Counted from the first letter of the stretch, positions 1 through 8,825 are shown. The stretch: DNA of 64,000 nt from Agrobacterium tumefaciens (GCA_017744915.1 JAGIAH010000002.1:62001-126000); one strand, 5' to 3'. Notes: generated by a model not told the origin, from the letters alone. Numbers and translations: made by a program.

Positions 1-708
1 TTTTCCAGACTTGTATCGGGCGATAGTAAAGCGCTCGAAAGCAATCTCACCTCGGTTGCGTCCGCAATCTCGCGGCTTTCTTCATTAAGCGAAGTGCAAG
101 CCGCGCTGGATGCGGAGGAGCTTCTCGCCAGCGTCGGGATAAAACGACTTCCCCAACCTGTTCTTATTGGTGGCGCGGTCTCGCTGGATGAGCAGCCGTT
201 TCCGAAAATGCCTTTTGTTGGCGTGCCTGCCGAATGCGCCGGGCGCGTAAACCTTTATAAGAGGCCGGAATACCTGTTAACCATCGAGAATTTTGCCTCC
301 TTTGTTCGGTATGTCCGCGAGATCGGGCAAAGCGAAAATGGACTGGTGATTTATTCAGGCGGGTTCCCGTCGCGGCCCGTGTTGGAGACGATAGTGAGGC
401 TAACGGGGCAGGCTTGCGCACCGACCTACCATTGGGGAGACATGGATGGGGGCGGTGTGCGCATCTTCCGTTATATCGAGCAACATCTTGCATCGATCGG
501 AGTAAGCTTGCAGCCGCACATGATGAGTACAGATCTTCTTCGGCAAGTCGGTTCGAAAGCGAAGCGTGCAAATCGCGTCGGTGGCGATATGACGGAGAGC
601 GCAATCGCAGAGCTCGCTTCGCTGATTGAGCAGGCAGGGCTGGTGCACGAACAGGAGGAGTTTAATCCACAAAGTCCGCTTGCAGCTTTACGGCGCGCCG
701 AGATGTAA
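1..708 (+). CDS. Wadjet JetD-like protein (DUF2220), C-terminal part, cut by window edge
   Basis: The reading frame is open from base 1 without a stop, so the N-terminus lies outside the window and the GTG at 94 is an internal valine, not the start. The visible ~235 residues resemble the C-terminal DUF2220 half of JetD, the TOPRIM-like nuclease subunit of the Wadjet anti-plasmid SMC system. The motif HWGDMDGGGVRIF carries the acidic D-x-D pair expected of a TOPRIM fold, and it follows a strand ending YSGGFPSRPVLE. In known jet operons jetD is usually the last gene, which fits the strong terminator at 849-875. The other jet genes would lie upstream, outside the window. Other DUF2220 proteins share this fold, so the assignment to Wadjet is an inference. 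Confidence 0.65.
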   Translation, partial: FSRLVSGDSKALESNLTSVASAISRLSSLSEVQAALDAEELLASVGIKRLPQPVLIGGAVSLDEQPFPKMPFVGVPAECAGRVNLYKRPEYLLTIENFASFVRYVREIGQSENGLVIYSGGFPSRPVLETIVRLTGQACAPTYHWGDMDGGGVRIFRYIEQHLASIGVSLQPHMMSTDLLRQVGSKAKRANRVGGDMTESAIAELASLIEQAGLVHEQEEFNPQSPLAALRRAEM

Positions 709-848
709 TCAATCGCTGCCTTCTCCGTCTTGAGGAACTGTTGTCGGTGACGGGGCTGGAGATTTGAAGGCGGCCTATATCTTTGAATTAACAAGTCTCG
801 GTGTACTCAGGCCCCCGCAACCAAATTCTATCTAGAGATTATCATAGG

Positions 849-875
849 GCTCCGAGGAAACTCGGAGCTCTTTTT
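849..875 (+). terminator. Rho-independent terminator downstream of the JetD-like gene
   Basis: A perfect 8-bp stem (GCTCCGAG / CTCGGAGC) with a GAAA tetraloop is followed by TCTTTTTGTG. It lies 140 bases after the stop of the JetD-like gene and probably ends that operon. Confidence 0.85.
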
Positions 876-880
876 GTGTT

Positions 881-946
881 CAAAAGACCTTGGAAAATGA
901 GAACGTCAAGCGCAAGAAGTTGCTTGCCGAGGCTATGCTGGATGCC
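881..946 (+). pseudogene. IS3-family OrfA remnant (C-terminal scrap)
   Basis: Reading from 881 in the frame of base 890 gives a segment containing LENENVKRKKLLAEAMLDA. This matches the conserved leucine-rich C-terminal helix of IS3-family OrfA, of the pattern LEdENakLKKLLAEAMLD. Similarity stops after the aspartate-alanine, there is no helix-turn-helix upstream and no OrfB downstream. It is a decayed insertion-sequence scrap of about 20 codons. The continuing open frame overlaps the next gene and is not coding. Confidence 0.5.
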
Positions 947-1121
947 AAACCCACCAAAGAGTACAGCTTCCCAGTCGTGGTTTTAAGCGGGTGCCGGTTC
1001 CGCAAGCTAGAGCAGGAAAGACGAACACTCTCCAAAGCGTGGCCGCATCCACATTTTTGGGGATGGCGCGTCGTCTCAATTAAAAGGAACGTGTTCCGAA
1101 TAAGAAATAAAGGGAACACAA

Positions 1122-2423
1122 ATGAAAACCATGATGCGGGAACGCGCGCTGATTACGCGGCGCACACTCTTGGGCTCTGCTGCCGCCGGAGTAGCTGGAA
1201 TGGCTAGCTCCAGCGTTTTTCCAACACCAGCTTTGGCTCAAGGCGCTAAACTGAAAATTGGTTATGTGAGCCCCGTCACGGGCCTTTTCGCGACCTTTGC
1301 CGAGGCCGATCCGTTTTTTCTGAAGCAGGTGCGGCAGGCACTGAAGGGCGGTATTGTCAACAATGGCAAGACATATGACGTCGAGATCATCGCCATCGAC
1401 GATCAGACCAATCCCGACAGATCGACGAGTGCGGCCCAGCAGCTCATCAATTCGGATGAGGTGAACATCGTTCTCGCCCAGGGGGCTCTCGGCATCAAGA
1501 ACGTTAGTGCCCAGTGCGAACTCGCAGGCGTTCCCTCGATTACGACGATGGACCCCTGGCAGGGCTGGCTGTTTCCTCAAGGGGGCAAACCTGAAACGGG
1601 CTTCAAATATGCCAATCATTTCTTTTGGGGCATCGAGGACATAATCTCCACATATGTGGGAATGTGGTCGTCGCTCGACACCAACAAGAAGATCGGTTCC
1701 TGCTTCACCAACGATCCGCCGGGACAAACCTTCTTCAGCAACGAGATCGGCTTTCCGCCTGCCCTGAAGAAGGCGGGGTTTGAAATGGTCGATGTGGGCC
1801 TCTTCGAGCCGGGTTCGAACGATTTCTCGCGCCAGATCGCGGCTTTCCGCGATGCGGGCTGCGAGATCATGACGGGGCTGTTCGATCCGCCGGATTGGGT
1901 GGTCTTCTGGCGCCGGGCCATGCAGGCGGGCTTCAAGCCGAAGGTGGTTACCATCGCCAAAGCGCTTCTTTTCCCGGCGGGCGTGCAGTCTCTCGGCGCG
2001 GCGGCGAACGGCATGTCCACCGAGGTTTGGTGGACGCCGGATTATCCTTTCAAATCTTCGATTACCGGACAATCCTGCGGAGAACTGGCCAAGGCCTATG
2101 AGGCGGAAACCGGAAAACGCTGGACGCAGCCGATTGGGGTCGTTCACGCGCTACTGGAGGCGGGGGTTAACGCCCTCAGAACGGCTGACGATCCGACGGA
2201 CCCGGATTCTGTCGCCGATGCCATCAAGAAGATGAAGCTGGATACGGTTGTCGGAACACTCGACTGGGCCAATAGCCCGATCAAGAGCGTGGCCAAGATG
2301 GCAATCGCTGGCGGCCAGTGGCGCGTGGAGCCAAATGGTGATTTCAACCTGGCCGTCGTCTCCAACCAAGGCATACCGCAGGTTCCCGTTACCGGGCCAT
2401 TTCAGATGAAGATCGGGGCATGA
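1122..2423 (+). CDS. ABC transporter substrate-binding protein, branched-chain amino acid/amide type, Tat-exported
   Basis: A 433-residue periplasmic-binding protein of the leucine/amide (peripla_BP_6) type. The N-terminus has a twin-arginine signal (ITRRTLLGSAAAG, arginines 13-14) and a signal-peptidase site near ALAQ at about residue 40. The mature start LKIGYVSPVTGLFA is the usual first strand of the family. The ATG at 1122 follows an AAGGGA ribosome-binding site. The gene overlaps the downstream ATPase gene by 4 bases, so they share a transcript. The ligand is probably an amino acid, urea or short amide, but the locus lacks the permeases needed for uptake. The binding protein itself appears intact. 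Confidence 0.85.
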   Translation: MKTMMRERALITRRTLLGSAAAGVAGMASSSVFPTPALAQGAKLKIGYVSPVTGLFATFAEADPFFLKQVRQALKGGIVNNGKTYDVEIIAIDDQTNPDRSTSAAQQLINSDEVNIVLAQGALGIKNVSAQCELAGVPSITTMDPWQGWLFPQGGKPETGFKYANHFFWGIEDIISTYVGMWSSLDTNKKIGSCFTNDPPGQTFFSNEIGFPPALKKAGFEMVDVGLFEPGSNDFSRQIAAFRDAGCEIMTGLFDPPDWVVFWRRAMQAGFKPKVVTIAKALLFPAGVQSLGAAANGMSTEVWWTPDYPFKSSITGQSCGELAKAYEAETGKRWTQPIGVVHALLEAGVNALRTADDPTDPDSVADAIKKMKLDTVVGTLDWANSPIKSVAKMAIAGGQWRVEPNGDFNLAVVSNQGIPQVPVTGPFQMKIGA

Positions 2424-3190
2424 GCGCCATGCGTGGGGGCACTATGCACTCGCAAAACAGGTCTCTCGTCGTTGAAAACATCACAAAATCCTACGGTAAT
2501 GGGCTTCCGGTTCTCAAGGAATTGAGTCTGGAAGTCCATCCGGGCGAGTTATTGGGTGTCATCGGACCCAATGGATCAGGCAAGACGACCTTGTTTGGCG
2601 TCATCGCCGGACAGCTTGTGCCCAATTCCGGAAAGATATTTGTGAATGGCGAGGACGTCACGCGGCTTGCGGCATCGGAAAGGGCAAGGAGCGGGATCGG
2701 GCGTACTTTTCAGGTGCCGCAGTCCTTTTCAAACATGTCCGTGTTCGAGAACCTGCTTGTCGGCGCGCGCTTCGCTGGGAACCTCAATCATGAGGCTGCA
2801 ACAGTCGTGGCGCGGGATATTCTGGATCGTACCGGCTTTCATGGTCGCGGCCATCTTCTCGCCGGGGTGTTGCCGCTGCTCGACAGGAAGAGGCTGGAAC
2901 TGGCGCGGGCATTGGCGACGAACCCGACGCTCCTGCTTCTCGACGAGATTGCTGGCGGATTGACCGATAACGAGGCGGCAGAGATTGCGGAACTCGTCAA
3001 GCGTGTGAACAGCCAGGGTATTGCCGTGATCTGGATCGAGCATCTGGTGCACATCCTCACCTCGACAGTCTCTCGAATTGTCGTGCTCGGTGAAGGCAAG
3101 ATCATTGCTGACGGCGAACCGAAGGCAACGATGGCTGCACCGGCCGTACAGAAGATCTACCTTGGGATGGAGCCCGACGCAGATGCTTAG
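2420..3190 (+). CDS. LivG-type ABC transporter ATP-binding protein
   Basis: A 256-residue ATPase of the branched-chain amino acid/amide uptake family. It has a Walker A motif GPNGSGKTT (~residues 52-60), a Walker B region LLLLDEIAGGLTDNE, and the FEN-containing Q-loop region typical of LivG. The signature region reads LPLLDRKRLELARAL rather than the canonical LSGGQ-like sequence, a variant I recall from part of this family. The start is uncertain: the ATG at 2420 overlaps the preceding stop as ATGA, while the ATG at 2444 has a G-rich Shine-Dalgarno sequence. It overlaps the next ATPase gene by 8 bases. Confidence 0.85.
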   Translation: MSAMRGGTMHSQNRSLVVENITKSYGNGLPVLKELSLEVHPGELLGVIGPNGSGKTTLFGVIAGQLVPNSGKIFVNGEDVTRLAASERARSGIGRTFQVPQSFSNMSVFENLLVGARFAGNLNHEAATVVARDILDRTGFHGRGHLLAGVLPLLDRKRLELARALATNPTLLLLDEIAGGLTDNEAAEIAELVKRVNSQGIAVIWIEHLVHILTSTVSRIVVLGEGKIIADGEPKATMAAPAVQKIYLGMEPDADA

Positions 3191-3527
3191 CATTCGTGAT
3201 CTGGAGGCGAGCTATGGCTCGATGTCGGTATTGTTCGGTGTGAACCTTGACCTGCGGCCGGGTGAAACGCTGTCATTGATCGGCTCCAATGGAGCCGGTA
3301 AATCGACGCTATTCAGCGTGATAACTGGCCTGTTGAAACCGACGGCGGGAGAGGTAACCCTCGATGGCCTCCCGATGCTCGGCAAATCGACCTCGGCAAT
3401 CGTCGATCAGGGAATAGTCATGGTGCCGGAAGGGCGAAAGCTCTTTCCGAGCCTGTCGGTTGAGGAGAATCTGATCCTGGGCGCCTATCGCAAGAGGTCG
3501 GAAGCTTTGAGACCGGGAATGAGATAA
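3183..3527 (+). pseudogene. LivF-type ABC ATPase, truncated after the first half
   Basis: The ATG at 3183 begins a clear LivF homologue (MLSIRDLEASYGSMSVLF) with Walker A GSNGAGKST. After ENLILGAYRKR it stops at 114 residues, where LivF proteins are about 235. The signature motif, Walker B and switch histidine are all missing, so it cannot hydrolyse ATP. The break lies close to an IS30 relic on the opposite strand, which suggests that insertion and deletion removed the 3' half and any permease genes beyond it. Confidence 0.8.
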
Positions 3528-3727
3528 TGTTGACTTTATTAAGCGGTGCCGAGGCCGGGATGGCTATTCCCAGCCAGGTCCTCCCAAACTACGCGGCGAG
3601 TATGCATAAGGCGCAAAACTCGACCCAGATTGCTGCCCAGCCCCCCCTGATCCTCGACTTCAGTTCAAGCAACGCCACGCAAACTGTACATTTCGACGAT
3701 CAAAACAATATGTTTGTCCTTGGCGGT
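3528..3727. other. Gene-free stretch at a broken junction
   Basis: This 200-base stretch joins the truncated livF to the IS30 relic. An ATG at 3527 opens a 70-codon frame on the plus strand, but its product resembles nothing I recognise and has no ribosome-binding site. It is best read as non-coding junction sequence. Confidence 0.4.
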
Positions 3728-4100
3728 CTACCATCGTGATATTACAGGGTGCACACACTTCCCTTTCAGGGGTGGCTCCCTCCGGAACACTTCGGCCAGT
3801 GTTCTGTAGTCGCGGCATTTTCTCGGCTGATCGTTGAGATGGCGCGCAGGCTGGACGAGCTTGCGTTGCGACACGGCTGCGAGATACGTATCACCTGGCA
3901 TGAACCGGCGGATGCGCTTGTTGGCGTTCTCCACCGCACTCTTTTGCCACGGTGCAGTGGGGTCGCAGAACCAGCTCCGCGCGCCGATGCCATCTTTCAA
4001 AGGTCCCTTGCAGGAGCGTCAATTGACCTGTTCCTCGCACATGTCGACAATCCGGTCGCGGTAGTACGGCGCTCCATCCACCCTTCTTGATCAAACTCAA
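3728..4100 (-). pseudogene. IS30-family transposase relic, frameshifted C-terminal part
   Basis: On the minus strand 3728-3990 encodes the conserved IS30 C-terminal catalytic region: WFCDPTAPWQKSAVENANKR, then an RIRRFMPGDT segment and LNDQPRKCRDYRTLAEVF. The sequence WQKxxVEN contains the last glutamate of the DDE triad. Upstream bases 4000-4100 carry further fragments in another frame with an in-frame stop, so the gene is interrupted. The N-terminal helix-turn-helix and the first aspartate are absent. It is a dead copy and probably took part in disrupting the neighbouring livF. Confidence 0.75.
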
Positions 4101-4233
4101 GAATGGCGTTGGTTACCGATGATTGATTCAGGATGGTGATCGTCCGCATCCGGCACCGATAAGCCGTCCGATTATTCAGAAAAGATCGGAGTTCCTGTGC
4201 TTCTTGGTGTTGTCCTCGCGGTCGATCCCGGCG

Positions 4234-5217
4234 TCAGCGCATCGATACGGCATGGTCCCGTTGGCGCGGCACGGCGCTACCCTTGCGTCTGAAAAACTTG
4301 ATAAGCGGTTTCTCGAACAGGAAATGCGCCAAGACCGACACGGCCAGTGCAACGACGATGATGACCGCTCCTGCGAGAATACCGGGCGCCAATATCTTAT
4401 GAATGATTGAGATCACCAGGCCATGCAGAAGATAGAGGGCGTAGGATGAGTCCCCGATAATCTCGAGTGGTTTCAGCAGACGTCTCGGCCATAATCCGGC
4501 ATTTTCGAGCCACACGCATCCGGCCACAAGGAAAAAGGCAGGTACGCCCCATGTTATCAGGCGCAGCATTCCAGATTGCTCGCTTATCATGGCCGCGGCA
4601 ACAAAACCCGTCAGTGATATGACAAGCGCGGCGATACCCGCTTGTCCGCCCTGGAACATAAAGCGCGACAGCAGAAGCCCGCCAAGGAACTCCAGCAAGA
4701 GCGGCGAGGTCCAGGTTTGTATGAAGGGGGATTGTGTGGGTAAAACCTGTCCCGCTAGGGCCATGACGGACAGGATGCCGACCGTTACGGCCAGCGGCGC
4801 GCGCCAGGCAAGTCCAAGCGCGAAGACAATATAGAAGAACATTTCCATATTAAGGGTCCAGCCCACAACCAAAAGGGGAGCTACTTCACCGTTGTCGCCT
4901 GCATAGGGAATAAAAAGCAGCGATTTCCATAAATGCTCGGGGGTAAAGGTAAAGGTGGAAAAAACGCCCGCCATCGCACCGGCGCACATCACCAAGGTCA
5001 CGGCCCAGTATAAGGGCACAATACGGACCAGCCTGTGATATAAAAACGCCCCCGGTCCCGCCGCCGTCGCGAAAGAACCCATGATGAGGCCGGAGATGAC
5101 AAAAAAGACATCCACACCCGCCGCCCCAATCGTAAATGGGCCACCGATTATATGAAACAGCAGGACCGAAAACGCCGCGAGCGCCCTCAGAAACTGGATG
5201 GAATAAACCTTTTGCAT
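4234..5217 (-). CDS. Acyltransferase 3 family membrane protein, ExoZ-like
   Basis: A polytopic inner-membrane acyltransferase of the OafA/ExoZ family, which O-acetylates exopolysaccharide or O-antigen sugars. The N-terminus MQKVYSIQFLRALAAFSVLL has the family's RALAA motif, followed by a histidine in the first helix (LLFHIIGG), a VDVFFVISG motif and FLYHRLVRIVPLYW. Multiple hydrophobic helices follow, and the 327-residue length is normal. I chose the ATG at 5217 because AGGAG lies seven bases upstream. The TTG at 5238 would place that site inside the gene. Its neighbour is an O-antigen-ligase-type protein, so both may act on the same surface polysaccharide, although they are transcribed divergently. 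Confidence 0.8.
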   Translation of the reverse strand: MQKVYSIQFLRALAAFSVLLFHIIGGPFTIGAAGVDVFFVISGLIMGSFATAAGPGAFLYHRLVRIVPLYWAVTLVMCAGAMAGVFSTFTFTPEHLWKSLLFIPYAGDNGEVAPLLVVGWTLNMEMFFYIVFALGLAWRAPLAVTVGILSVMALAGQVLPTQSPFIQTWTSPLLLEFLGGLLLSRFMFQGGQAGIAALVISLTGFVAAAMISEQSGMLRLITWGVPAFFLVAGCVWLENAGLWPRRLLKPLEIIGDSSYALYLLHGLVISIIHKILAPGILAGAVIIVVALAVSVLAHFLFEKPLIKFFRRKGSAVPRQRDHAVSMR

Positions 5218-5868
5218 TGCCGCTCCTGAAGTACTCAACCGTTCACGTCCTTCGCCTCAAATGCAGACAGAGGCAGCGAGTCGCGCCAACTCGAAAAAGC
5301 TGCCGAACTCTCCTGATTACGATGCTTGCAAGGATTGATGAGGTATACGTTCAAAAAAATACCTAAAATCTGAAGAGCCAGATGACCAGAATTATTCTTG
5401 CCAGAAGCAGCCATCTCATGTGTAATTGACTAACGCCCTGGTTACGGACGTCTATATGTCGCAACCTAGTCGATTTTGACAGTGTTGGGATAATGCCGGG
5501 CCCGACGTCCCCGGTCAGGTCTGTAAAGAACCCCTCACGATACCCTCATTCAAAGACATCTTCTAGTTGAGGCCCATAAGCCTGAACTGGCATCTTCCCG
5601 TCAAGTGCCGAGTTGGGAGTTCGTCGCAAAGGCACCACTTTATCGAGTTTATCGGGACGACAAGAGAATCTAACCCGAGCCAGAATCTGCACACTGTTTG
5701 ATTGCAGAAAAGCATCTGTTTCTCCGCTTAGGCCTCTTTCCTTCATAACGGAATTGCTATTCATCCGTGCATTCGGGATAACTAAAAAATAGGGTTTTCT
5801 CGGGATATTGATGTCACCGGAATGAAGCATCGGGCACACATGGGAAAAATGGCAGAGAAGATCCCCTT
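5218..5868. other. Divergent intergenic region, no gene seen
   Basis: About 650 AT-richer bases separate the divergent acyltransferase and polymerase-type genes, so promoters for both should lie here. I see no convincing coding sequence or strong terminator. A minus-strand open frame at 5546-5839 has no recognisable similarity or ribosome-binding site. Confidence 0.4.
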
Positions 5869-7287
5869 ATGGATGCAGCGCACGAAGAACAGACGCGTGG
5901 AAATTGGCGGAATACACTGTTTTATGTGACGTTCCTTTATTTTACGGTCGGTTTCTCGCCCTATATTTCTCTCTCGTCGACCTATCTGGGCTCCGCCATG
6001 GCGGAGGGGTCCAACCTGCTGAACCAGCTTACCGCGATCATCCTGCTTTTCAGTTTCATGGTGTTCATGGTGAAGGAACGGTCTTTCTCCATCGTCTTCA
6101 CGCCGCGTCTGCTGATGGCGGCGATTTTCGGCTGGTATATCTTCACCTCTGTCGTGGGGGAGGCGCCGATGTTTTCGCTGCGGCGGCTCGTCATGTGCGC
6201 CATCATCTGCGTGCTTGCCGGTTGCTTTTTGCAATTGCCGCGCACGGAACGGCATTTCGCCACGCTGCTTGCCAGCTGCGCGATGATTATCCTTTTCCTG
6301 TGCTATTTCGGCGTCATCGTCCTGCCGTCACGGTCGATCCACCAGGCGAGCGATGCGCTTGAGCCCCTTCTTGCGGGTAACTGGCGCGGGGTCTTCCAGC
6401 ACAAGAACGAGGCTGCCTCGGTCATGGCGGTGTTGATCATCGTTGCGATTTATCTCTGCAAGCGCTGGTCGTTCATCGGTGGTTTGCTGGTGCTGCTGCT
6501 ATCAATGTTCTTTCTGATAAAATCAGGCGGCAAGACCGTACTCGGGCTGGTGCCGATCATCATCGCAACGGGCTGGTTCATCGTCGGCTGGCCCGGCTGG
6601 CGCTATATGGTGGTGACCCTGCTTTTGTTGGTCTTTACCGTTGTGGTCGTCGGCACCACAATCGATCCGGTCTTTTCGCAGATGCTGACAAGGATGGGGC
6701 TCGATGCCAGTTTCACCGGAAGAACCGATATTTGGGCCGTCGCGATCGATTATATCCGCCAACGCCCGATCCTTGGCTACGGTTATCAGGCGTTCTGGCG
6801 CAGCGACACCTTGATGTCGAGCATCACCGATAGCAACAGCTGGGCAACGACCGCGCCGGCGGCACACAACGGATATTTCGATCTGCTGCTTGCGGGTGGC
6901 ATCCCGGGCCTGGTGCTGGTGATGGTGTGGATTTATCTGCTACCGCTTCATTATCTCGGCAAAATGGATGAGGTGACGCGCAACAGCCCGTTGACGCGGC
7001 TTTACGTCGGTATCTGGCTTTATGTGTTGCTCTACGGCTTTCTGGAAACTCTATTCTTGCTTAGCGCAGGCTTCGTCTGGTTTTTTCTCCTCGTGGCCGT
7101 GATGGGCCTGCATTTGCAGGCGAACGCCAGCCTCGTCGAAAACGAGGCAGAGCCGGAACCTGCCCGAACCGGCGCTGATGCGGACAGGGCTACGATACCG
7201 CACTTGCGATTGGCTGTTGCTCGAAAGAAGTTCGCAACTGCCCAGTTGGCACGAAACTCAGAGTCCGGCCAAAAAAGAGCTGAGTGA
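5869..7287 (+). CDS. O-antigen ligase / polysaccharide polymerase family membrane protein (ExoQ/Wzy-like)
   Basis: A 472-residue polytopic protein with about ten hydrophobic segments. It has the Wzy_C signature: a periplasmic loop beginning FTGRTDIW, then RQRPILGYGYQAFW, and a conserved AHNGYFDLLLAGGIPGLVL helix. Related proteins polymerise or ligate exopolysaccharide or lipopolysaccharide repeats at the periplasmic face. The AHN histidine and GR/GYG motifs support an intact active region. The tail after ~residue 430 is hydrophilic. Its exact polysaccharide is unknown. The ExoZ-like gene next door suggests an exopolysaccharide role, but no glycosyltransferases are present locally. Confidence 0.75.
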   Translation: MDAAHEEQTRGNWRNTLFYVTFLYFTVGFSPYISLSSTYLGSAMAEGSNLLNQLTAIILLFSFMVFMVKERSFSIVFTPRLLMAAIFGWYIFTSVVGEAPMFSLRRLVMCAIICVLAGCFLQLPRTERHFATLLASCAMIILFLCYFGVIVLPSRSIHQASDALEPLLAGNWRGVFQHKNEAASVMAVLIIVAIYLCKRWSFIGGLLVLLLSMFFLIKSGGKTVLGLVPIIIATGWFIVGWPGWRYMVVTLLLLVFTVVVVGTTIDPVFSQMLTRMGLDASFTGRTDIWAVAIDYIRQRPILGYGYQAFWRSDTLMSSITDSNSWATTAPAAHNGYFDLLLAGGIPGLVLVMVWIYLLPLHYLGKMDEVTRNSPLTRLYVGIWLYVLLYGFLETLFLLSAGFVWFFLLVAVMGLHLQANASLVENEAEPEPARTGADADRATIPHLRLAVARKKFATAQLARNSESGQKRAE

Positions 7288-7302
7288 ATAAGCCAGCTAT
7301 GA

Positions 7303-7508
7303 TTTTGTGCGTTTGCCTGGGACGAGCGCCAATCCGCGGAGCGTCAGGGATGGAAGGTCGTTCAATACTATCGCGATGAAGCCATTCCGGCGCCAGCATG
7401 CGTGGCAGGGAGGGAATCGCCCGGTTGCTGGATGATGCACAGGCAGGGCGGTTCGACATTTTGTGCGCCGAGGCGCTCGACCGAATTTCCCGCGACCAGC
7501 AGCGTTAG
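7303..7508 (+). pseudogene. Serine site-specific recombinase fragment, frameshifted
   Basis: Two frames together rebuild the catalytic-domain core of a resolvase/invertase: RQGWKVVQYYRDEAI at 7342-7386, then after a one-base shift GASMRGREGIARLLDDAQ, and AGRFDILCAEALDRISRDQQ ending in a stop at 7506-7508. In serine recombinases this region holds the conserved GR-x-G and LDR-x-SR residues. The catalytic serine region and the DNA-binding part are absent. It is a dead mobile-element scrap marking another old junction. Confidence 0.7.
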
Positions 7509-7573
7509 AGATACCCAAGTCGGTTCGATTGACGACCAGAGAGGATCGTAAATTGTCGTAGCTTGGCGCCGGC

Positions 7574-8710
7574 CTAGGGCGGCGACGTCATGTGGTGCAG
7601 GACGAGCGCTGCCGCGCCGAGCGCGGCGCTGTTCGTGGCCGGGATTTCCGACAGAAGAATGCGGGGCTGGCCAAGCGTGGCGCCGTCGAAAAGCGCTGGG
7701 CGCGAGAAATCCATCCATCCGATCAGGGCGCGGCGGACACTTTTGGGAAGCGTGCCGCCGATGTAGATAGCGGGCGGATCGAGAATGGCGCCGGCTGCGA
7801 AGGCGAGGCGTGCGGCTTCCGGCCCGGCCCGTTGCAGCCACCGTTCGACGCTTTCCGGTGCGGCGGCCAGCACGGTCTCCCATTCATCGGGATCGCGACC
7901 CTGTGGCAGGACCACGCCATCGGCCTTGAGCCAGGCGGCAAGGTCGTCGAATGACGGCCGGCATATGGAGCGGGGGCGCAGCGCGCCGATCTCGCCGGCA
8001 TTGCCGATGGCGCCGCGATAGAGATTGCCGTTGAGAACGACCGCGCCGCCGATACCGCTGCCGAGATAGAGGTGGAAGAAGCTCTTGTGATGTTCCGGGT
8101 TGCCGACCGTCAACTCGCCGATGGCGGCGGCATTGGCGTCATTTTCCACGATCACGGAGCAGCCCAACGCATCCGACAAGGTGGTCGCAATGTCGATGCC
8201 GCCCCATCGGCCCACGTCCTCGGCCAGATCGAGGGCGGGCTCCGTGCTGCGGAAGCGGATGGGCAGCGCAAAACCGGCGCCGATCAGGTCGGCGGCCGAT
8301 ATGCCGGTTCGCGACAGGAGCGCTTCCGCGCCTCCCGCAATCGTCGCCGCAACGTTATCGAAGGTTGCGAAGCTGTTGCGGATCTGGTGTTCGCCGCGGA
8401 GCGTGCCGCAGAAATCGAGGAGCGTCAGATAGACGGAATAGTAGTCGGCATGGATACCGAGCGCATAGCCCGCATCCGGTGAAAGCCGCAAATCGATTTG
8501 CGGCGGTCCCCGATGACCTTGCCGCCGCCCGCTCTCGACAACGATGCCGCGCACCATCAGCTCGTGGATCAGCATGCTGACCGCCGCCGGGGTGAGGCCG
8601 GAGAGGGCTGCCAACTCTGCCCGTGACGCGGGCGCCGAGCGCCGCAGAAGGTGGATGAGCCGCTGATGGCTGCCGCTCAGTCCCATTAAATCAGTTTTTT
8701 CATTCAGCAT
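7574..8710 (-). CDS. ROK family transcriptional regulator
   Basis: A 378-residue sugar-responsive repressor. An N-terminal winged helix-turn-helix spans about residues 28-50 (SRAELAALSGLTPAAVSMLI) and is followed by a ROK fold with VENDANAAAIGEL and LGSGIGGAVVLNG. The CxCGxxGC zinc motif of ROK kinases is not evident (the region reads RPRSICRPSF), as expected for a regulator that senses rather than phosphorylates. It is divergent from the ABC operon starting at 8826. The palindromic 8762-8786 element between them is the likely operator, so it probably represses that operon and itself. Confidence 0.88.
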   Translation of the reverse strand: MLNEKTDLMGLSGSHQRLIHLLRRSAPASRAELAALSGLTPAAVSMLIHELMVRGIVVESGRRQGHRGPPQIDLRLSPDAGYALGIHADYYSVYLTLLDFCGTLRGEHQIRNSFATFDNVAATIAGGAEALLSRTGISAADLIGAGFALPIRFRSTEPALDLAEDVGRWGGIDIATTLSDALGCSVIVENDANAAAIGELTVGNPEHHKSFFHLYLGSGIGGAVVLNGNLYRGAIGNAGEIGALRPRSICRPSFDDLAAWLKADGVVLPQGRDPDEWETVLAAAPESVERWLQRAGPEAARLAFAAGAILDPPAIYIGGTLPKSVRRALIGWMDFSRPALFDGATLGQPRILLSEIPATNSAALGAAALVLHHMTSPP

Positions 8711-8761
8711 TTTCGATGTCTCAAAAAAATCGCGCGCGACAACAAAATTGTCATTCGATTG

Positions 8762-8786
8762 TTAAGTAAGCAACTTAATTAATTAA
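8762..8786. promoter_or_regulatory. Probable ROK regulator operator (overlapping palindromes)
   Basis: The 115-base divergent region contains TTAAGT-N5-ACTTAA (8762-8778), a perfect 6-bp inverted repeat. It overlaps a self-complementary TTAATTAATTAA (8775-8786). AT-rich palindromes of this kind are typical ROK/XylR/NagC binding sites. Both divergent start codons lie within about 60 bases. Confidence 0.6.
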
Positions 8787-8825
8787 TCAACAATCGCTAT
8801 TCCACCAAATCCAAGTGAGGTAATC

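Noticed and set aside
890-1207. 105-codon plus-strand frame covering the IS3 scrap
   Set aside because: Only its first ~20 codons resemble IS3 OrfA. The rest is random sequence running into the next gene.
3527-3739. 70-codon plus-strand frame between livF and the IS30 relic
   Set aside because: It has no ribosome-binding site, no recognisable similarity, and lies at a broken junction.
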